A DNA stretch of 64,000 nucleotides from Pseudobdellovibrionaceae bacterium (lineage in GTDB: Bacteria > Bdellovibrionota > Bdellovibrionia > Bdellovibrionales > UBA1609): contig CP060220.1 of NCBI GenBank assembly GCA_023898385.1, forward strand, positions 2,666,001 to 2,730,000. Reading direction: 5' to 3'. The notes under the pieces are model-generated. The model was not told the origin of the DNA, did no database searches, and worked only from the letters and a program-made list of their open reading frames with translations. Every line of letters starts with the position of its first letter. Position 1 is the first letter of the stretch. Below, one piece after another: positions 59,930 through 64,000 of the stretch. Made by a program: the position numbers and the translations under genes.

Positions 59930-61299
59930 TGCCTTTTCGAATGCGAGACAAAAAACGATGGGTAGTAGCTACGATCGGTGCACTTCTGTTAGCTGCAGGA
60001 ATTTTGAATTTTCCAAAAATGCAGGCATGGGCTGAGGATCGATATCTTGATTTACAGCTGTTCACAAAAGTGCTGAATCTCGTGCAGCAGTATTACGTGG
60101 AAGAGGTTGATACGAAGAAACTGATTTACGGTGGCATCAAGGGAATGCTCTCGGAATTAGATCCCCACACTAATTTTCTACCACCAACAATGTATAAGGA
60201 ATTTGAATCTGAAACAGCCGGAGAATTTGGTGGGCTTGGCATTGAGATCACCGTGAAAGACGATGTTCTTACTGTGATATCGCCCGTTGAAGATGCGCCA
60301 GCTTGGAAAGCTGGTATAAAGGCAGGCGACAGAGTTGTCGGTATTGATGGTGAGTCGACGAAAGGTTTGAGCCTTGTCGAGGCCGCGCAAAAGATGCGTG
60401 GAAAAAAAGGATCTACGGTGAAATTGTTGATTCTTCGGGAGGGCTTGAAAAAACCAAAAGAGATTGCCGTCACTCGTGGAACAGTGAAATTGCAATCTGT
60501 AAAATATGTGGATATGGACGAAGGCTACGCTTACGTACGCTTAACCGGTTTTATGGATAAAACATCAAAAGATTTGGTGAGTAAACTAAAAGATCATGAA
60601 AAAAAGCACAAGAACATCAAAGGGCTGATTATAGATTTGCGAAAAAATCCTGGTGGTTTGTTGGACCAAGCCATAAAGATTTCAGATCTGTTTTTAGACA
60701 GCGGAGTGATTGTGACTACTATGGGGCGAAATCAAAAACGAAAAGAGGCCGAATACGCAAAGAAATCGGGCACTCTCGGGGCGTTTCCTATGGTGGTGCT
60801 TGTGGATGAATATTCTGCAAGTGCTAGCGAAATCTTGGCCGGGGCCCTTCAAGATAACAATCGGGCTTTAATCATGGGTCAGCGCAGTTTTGGTAAGGGT
60901 TCAGTTCAATCCGTTGTGCGGTTGGGTGACGGTTCGGCCCTTAAATTGACAGTAGCTCGTTACTACACGCCAAACGGACGATCCATTCAAGCCGAGGGGA
61001 TCGTGCCCGACATCATCGTGGATAATTTCTCCGCTGAAGAGTTAGAAAAAGCGCGTATCAAAAGAATGGTTCGACGGGAGGCCGATATCAAAGGGCACCT
61101 GCTGTCAGAAAAAGAAATAAATAACAATAAAAACGGGGATTCTGAGTCCCCTCTTGATTTTTGGTGGGCCAGCGAGACGGAATCAAAGGATAAAAAATTA
61201 TCTATTCGTGACGAATTGATTAAAAACGACTTTCAAGTGCTCCAGGCATTTAATTATTTAAAAGCCTGGAAAACGCTTAAGCAGTTTAAAGAATTATAA
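59926..61299 (+). CDS. ctpA: Carboxy-terminal processing protease CtpA (S41)
   Basis: The ATG at 59926 overlaps the EnvC stop (ATGA) with GGGAG upstream. The ~457-residue product has a signal/anchor helix, a PDZ domain (GGLGIEITVKDDVLTVISP...) and an S41 peptidase core with the catalytic Ser in EYSASASEI and Lys in FGKGSVQS. Ctp proteases trim periplasmic cell-wall enzymes. Its place after ftsEX-envC suggests control of septal peptidoglycan hydrolysis. Confidence 0.95.
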   Translation: MMPFRMRDKKRWVVATIGALLLAAGILNFPKMQAWAEDRYLDLQLFTKVLNLVQQYYVEEVDTKKLIYGGIKGMLSELDPHTNFLPPTMYKEFESETAGEFGGLGIEITVKDDVLTVISPVEDAPAWKAGIKAGDRVVGIDGESTKGLSLVEAAQKMRGKKGSTVKLLILREGLKKPKEIAVTRGTVKLQSVKYVDMDEGYAYVRLTGFMDKTSKDLVSKLKDHEKKHKNIKGLIIDLRKNPGGLLDQAIKISDLFLDSGVIVTTMGRNQKRKEAEYAKKSGTLGAFPMVVLVDEYSASASEILAGALQDNNRALIMGQRSFGKGSVQSVVRLGDGSALKLTVARYYTPNGRSIQAEGIVPDIIVDNFSAEELEKARIKRMVRREADIKGHLLSEKEINNNKNGDSESPLDFWWASETESKDKKLSIRDELIKNDFQVLQAFNYLKAWKTLKQFKEL

Positions 61300-61306
61300 G
61301 AGATTT

Positions 61307-61762
61307 CTAGCCCTTAGAGTTTCTCAACGATTCGGCTAGTTCATGAAGTGATTCCATGATCGGGTTCAGCTCATCGCTAGGACGCAGCTTTCGGGGCGAG
61401 TCATAAACACCCTTTTTTAGGTCGTTGATGTAAGCTTGAATGGCTACAACGGGGCCAGCCACTTTATGGCTAACAATGATGGCATACAACAGCACCACAC
61501 CGGCGGCGACGACAAAAAACACCAACGAAATCCAAACAATACTCATCAATGTGGTATGTACAGACTGTTGAATGGCATAGGAGATTTCAGGTTCGGCCAG
61601 TACGGTTTCTCGGATGCGATTGACCTTCATAAAGATCATTGCCAGCAATCCTCCGAAAATGAGCACGGTGGCAACTAAAAAGTAGGCGCTAATTTTTAGC
61701 TGATATTTCGGATCAATTAAAAAATTCTTTATCTTGCGTCGAGACTTTGTAGTTTCACTCAT
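61307..61762 (-). CDS. Two-helix HAMP-like membrane protein
   Basis: The 151-residue product has two membrane helices (~23-45 and ~73-95) around a short periplasmic loop, then a HAMP-like helix pair (HKVAGPVVAIQAYINDLKKGVY; RPSDELNPIMESLHELAESL). No kinase or methyl-accepting part follows. It is convergent with ctpA and 34 bp downstream of tig. It may be a stand-alone relay or a structural membrane protein. Confidence 0.8.
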   Translation of the reverse strand: MSETTKSRRKIKNFLIDPKYQLKISAYFLVATVLIFGGLLAMIFMKVNRIRETVLAEPEISYAIQQSVHTTLMSIVWISLVFFVVAAGVVLLYAIIVSHKVAGPVVAIQAYINDLKKGVYDSPRKLRPSDELNPIMESLHELAESLRNSKG

Positions 61763-61796
61763 CCGTGCAGTCCTTTCCCGGTGGTCGAAAAGGGAT

Positions 61797-63104
61797 CTAG
61801 CCTTCCTGTAGCTTTTCCCTTGGCACCATTTTAATATCCGCTTGCGATAGTAAATAGTCCACCACTTTTTCTTCAGTGATCTTGTACATGAGGTCAGAAC
61901 GGCGTTCAGAAGTTTGGTAAAACTCTTTGAGCCGCTCTACCGGGATACCAGTAGACTGTGATTGATTTTCAAATTTGGCATCGAGATCTTTTTGAGTGGC
62001 TTTTATATCGAGTTTTTCGGCCAAGGCGTCCACAAGGAAAGTGGATTGAATCATAACTGCTGCGGTTTGCGTGAAGTCACTATCCCATTTGTTTTGGTAC
62101 TCTATGAACTCTTTTTCGGTCATGCCCTGTTGCTTCATGCGTCGAGCAAAATCTTCGATCATGGCTTGTTTTTGTCGGCCAAGAAGTGATTGAGGAACAT
62201 CTACGGGATTAGCTGCAACCAGAGCCTTAAGCACTCTCTGGTGGAGTTCTTCTTTGATTCGCTCTTCTTCACGACCAGTGATGTCCTCTTTAATGGTTTC
62301 TTTAAGTTCAGCTAGAGTTTTGTATTCGCCCATTGATTGAGCAAATTCATCATTGAGTTCAGGCAGGTCTTTTCGGTAAAGCTTCTTGAGAGTTACTTTA
62401 AAGGTCACAGGCCGACCGGCAATTTCTTTAGCATGATACTCGGCAGGAAATGAAAGATTCAAATCTTTATTCGCTCCCACCTTCATGCCAACGATACCCT
62501 CTTCAAAGCCCTCGATAAATGACTGCGAGCCTAGTTCAAGTTTATGCCCCTGTCCGCTGCCATTAGGTAAGGGAGCGCCGTCCACAAAACCTTCAAAATC
62601 AATTTCGGCGACATCGCCTTCTTTAGCGGCTCGATCTTCAAAGACCGGCACCTGTTCCGCACGACTCTTGCGAATGTCCTCTAAAATCTGTTCGACTTGT
62701 TCGCCAGAAACGTTAAGCTCTTCTTGCTCGACTTTAAGTTTCTCAAATTGTTTTAAAGTGACATCAGGTCGAACTTCGAATTGAGCAGAAAATGAAAACG
62801 GCTGATCCTCTTCAAAAGTTTCAAAGGCCAACTGTGGCTGGCTGATAGGGTCTAGCGAATGCTCATTGAGTGCCGATTCATAACTGTCTGAGACAAGGTT
62901 TTGAAGCACGTCTGATTTGACCCGGTCCTTGTACAATTTTTTTATCGCCGAAATGGGGGCCTTGCCCTTGCGAAAGCCTTTGATATTGGCTTCTTTTTGA
63001 ATTCCCTTGTACATTCTGTTAAAAGCGTCAGACACCATGTTTTCAGGAATTTCGATGTTTAACTTTCGATTTAAACCTTCTAATACGTCCAAAGATGACT
63101 TCAT
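61797..63104 (-). CDS. tig: Trigger factor (ribosome-bound chaperone, PPIase)
   Basis: The 435-residue product has the ribosome-binding signature region (GFRKGKAPISAIKKLYKDRV), the FKBP-type domain (EGDVAEIDFEGFVDGAPLPNG...) and the C-terminal chaperone arms. It folds new polypeptides at the exit tunnel. Length and domain order are standard. No clpP or clpX is beside it; an ArsA-like gene starts divergently 96 bp away. Confidence 0.96.
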   Translation of the reverse strand: MKSSLDVLEGLNRKLNIEIPENMVSDAFNRMYKGIQKEANIKGFRKGKAPISAIKKLYKDRVKSDVLQNLVSDSYESALNEHSLDPISQPQLAFETFEEDQPFSFSAQFEVRPDVTLKQFEKLKVEQEELNVSGEQVEQILEDIRKSRAEQVPVFEDRAAKEGDVAEIDFEGFVDGAPLPNGSGQGHKLELGSQSFIEGFEEGIVGMKVGANKDLNLSFPAEYHAKEIAGRPVTFKVTLKKLYRKDLPELNDEFAQSMGEYKTLAELKETIKEDITGREEERIKEELHQRVLKALVAANPVDVPQSLLGRQKQAMIEDFARRMKQQGMTEKEFIEYQNKWDSDFTQTAAVMIQSTFLVDALAEKLDIKATQKDLDAKFENQSQSTGIPVERLKEFYQTSERRSDLMYKITEEKVVDYLLSQADIKMVPREKLQEG

Positions 63105-63200
63105 TTTCTCTCCTAGTGATCTTGAAAAGGCCTCTTATAGGCACTCTAACGGATTGTGGCAACAAAAATGCTGCGCCACATCTATAGTGAGGGCCAACAG

Positions 63201-64000
63201 ATGGCTGTAGGGGGGGATAATCAGCGGTTGGTTCTTGTAACGGGTAAAGGGGGCGTGGGCAAGTCGTTGGTGGCGGCTGCCCGGGCGCACCACGAATTCC
63301 GACAGGGCCAGCGGGTGTTGTTGGTGGAGCTGGGGGAGACCAGCTCGTACCAGTTTATGCTCAATATGGCGGTTGATTTCACTCCTCGACCCAGCAAATG
63401 GGGTTTTGATGTGGCGCTTTGGAGCGGCGAGACCTGTTTAAGGGAATATATTCGACATTTTGTGAAGTTGGACCGAGTGGTGGACCTATTTTTTGATAAT
63501 AAAGTGATGCGGACCTTTATAAAGGCGGCTCCAGCGCTTAAGGAGTTGGCCATTTTGGGTAAATTGACAAGTGGGATCAGGCACTGGGGGCCACCGCTTC
63601 ACTATGATGTGATCATATTGGATGGTTATTCCACCGGTCATTTTTTAGCACTGCTTCAGGCGCCGCGGGGGATGGCTGATTTAGTGCAATTCGGCCCCAT
63701 GGGGGAGCAAAGTCAACTTATTCATGACACAATTACAAACCCAGATTTCACTGAAATTGATATTGTGACCCTACCTGAAGAAATGCCAACCACTGAGACC
63801 ATGGAACTGTTTTCGACCTTGATGAGCGATTTCAGCGTAACACCTAATATTATTGGCAATCGTTGGTTAGAACCGCACCTCACAGATGAAGAATTAACGC
63901 ATTTAGAAGTGCATTTGAGTCACCAAGATGGTCCCGAATGGCAGCAGCCGCTCGATTTTGTTAATTATCTTCAAATTAAAATGAAGCGGCAAAAAGAAAG
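63201..64000 (+). CDS. ArsA/GET3-like anion-transporting ATPase, 5' part (runs off the window)
   Basis: The ATG at 63201 has GAGG upstream; an in-frame ATG at 63168 is also possible. The visible ~266 residues begin with a deviant Walker A (VTGKGGVGKSLVAAA), then VLLVELGETSSYQ and DVIILDGYSTGHFL, the pattern of ArsA-like ATPases. The C-terminus is missing. Similar proteins in this group serve as membrane-insertion or sensing ATPases. It is divergent from tig. Confidence 0.82.
   Translation, partial: MAVGGDNQRLVLVTGKGGVGKSLVAAARAHHEFRQGQRVLLVELGETSSYQFMLNMAVDFTPRPSKWGFDVALWSGETCLREYIRHFVKLDRVVDLFFDNKVMRTFIKAAPALKELAILGKLTSGIRHWGPPLHYDVIILDGYSTGHFLALLQAPRGMADLVQFGPMGEQSQLIHDTITNPDFTEIDIVTLPEEMPTTETMELFSTLMSDFSVTPNIIGNRWLEPHLTDEELTHLEVHLSHQDGPEWQQPLDFVNYLQIKMKRQKE

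Overview
The window looks like chromosomal DNA of a Bdellovibrio-like predatory bacterium (Bdellovibrionota). This is inferred from gene content and order, because no rRNA or species marker is present. The genome is that of a Gram-negative, motile, respiring cell: Tol-Pal genes, an Mla-type lipid transporter, MotAB, FtsEX, SucCD and Mdh. It also carries a complete Flp/Tad pilus locus next to two tiny secreted proteins and an RHS/YD-repeat protein, an arrangement that resembles the hit (host-interaction) locus Bd0108/Bd0109 of B. bacteriovorus.

Layout. Positions 1-655 hold the end of a response regulator and a small anchored protein. Positions 667-3099 (minus strand) hold the hit-like locus. 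Positions 3314-11302 (minus) hold the Tad operon: flp pilin, a small pilin-like protein, prepilin peptidase, three pseudopilins, CpaB, secretin, a TadZ-TadA fusion and TadB. Positions 11937-16012 hold an unusual two-ended pilin-like protein, a DUF2203 protein, NadE, a DnaQ-like exonuclease and a ferredoxin. Positions 16054-23773 (minus) run mdh-sucC-sucD-ndk, an rRNA methyltransferase, a PilF-like TPR lipoprotein, RodZ-like and PHP-like genes. Positions 23943-28402 hold an MCE/Mla operon with two different ATPases and two different permeases. Positions 28484-31500 hold a histone-H1-like protein and an orphan pair of TadB/TadC-like proteins with a PEGA-domain kinase. Positions 31740-37392 hold uppP, a Cys/Met PLP enzyme, tRNA-Phe, a Dus enzyme and an ABC-2 exporter. 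Positions 37397-41266 hold an epimerase, a cNMP-binding protein with motAB, and a cyclophilin. Positions 41456-48221 (minus) hold tolQ-tolR-tolA-tolB-glnE and a GDPD-like protein. Positions 48434-54265 hold an IscR-type regulator with sufBCDS-nfu. Positions 54277-56690 hold a lipoprotein metalloprotease. Positions 56858-61299 hold a small conserved gene with ftsE-ftsX-envC-ctpA. The window ends with a HAMP protein, tig and a truncated ArsA-like ATPase.

The most unusual signal is not a gene. Four giant hairpins occur as two families, A and B. Within each family the loop is constant (58/60 or 64/64 bases identical) and is itself a hairpin, while the roughly 40-54 bp arms are nearly perfect inverted repeats whose sequence largely changes from copy to copy. 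The two family A copies sit in opposite orientation on either side of the Tad operon. The two family B copies sit in the same orientation tightly against both ends of uppP. I know of no named element with this architecture. A second structural oddity is a 23-bp duplicate of the tRNA-Phe 3' end, 178 bp downstream of the tRNA.

Many genes overlap by ATGA, GTGA or TAATG junctions, indicating tightly coupled operons. Start sites were moved inward from the longest frame wherever a Shine-Dalgarno sequence or stop/start overlap favoured it.
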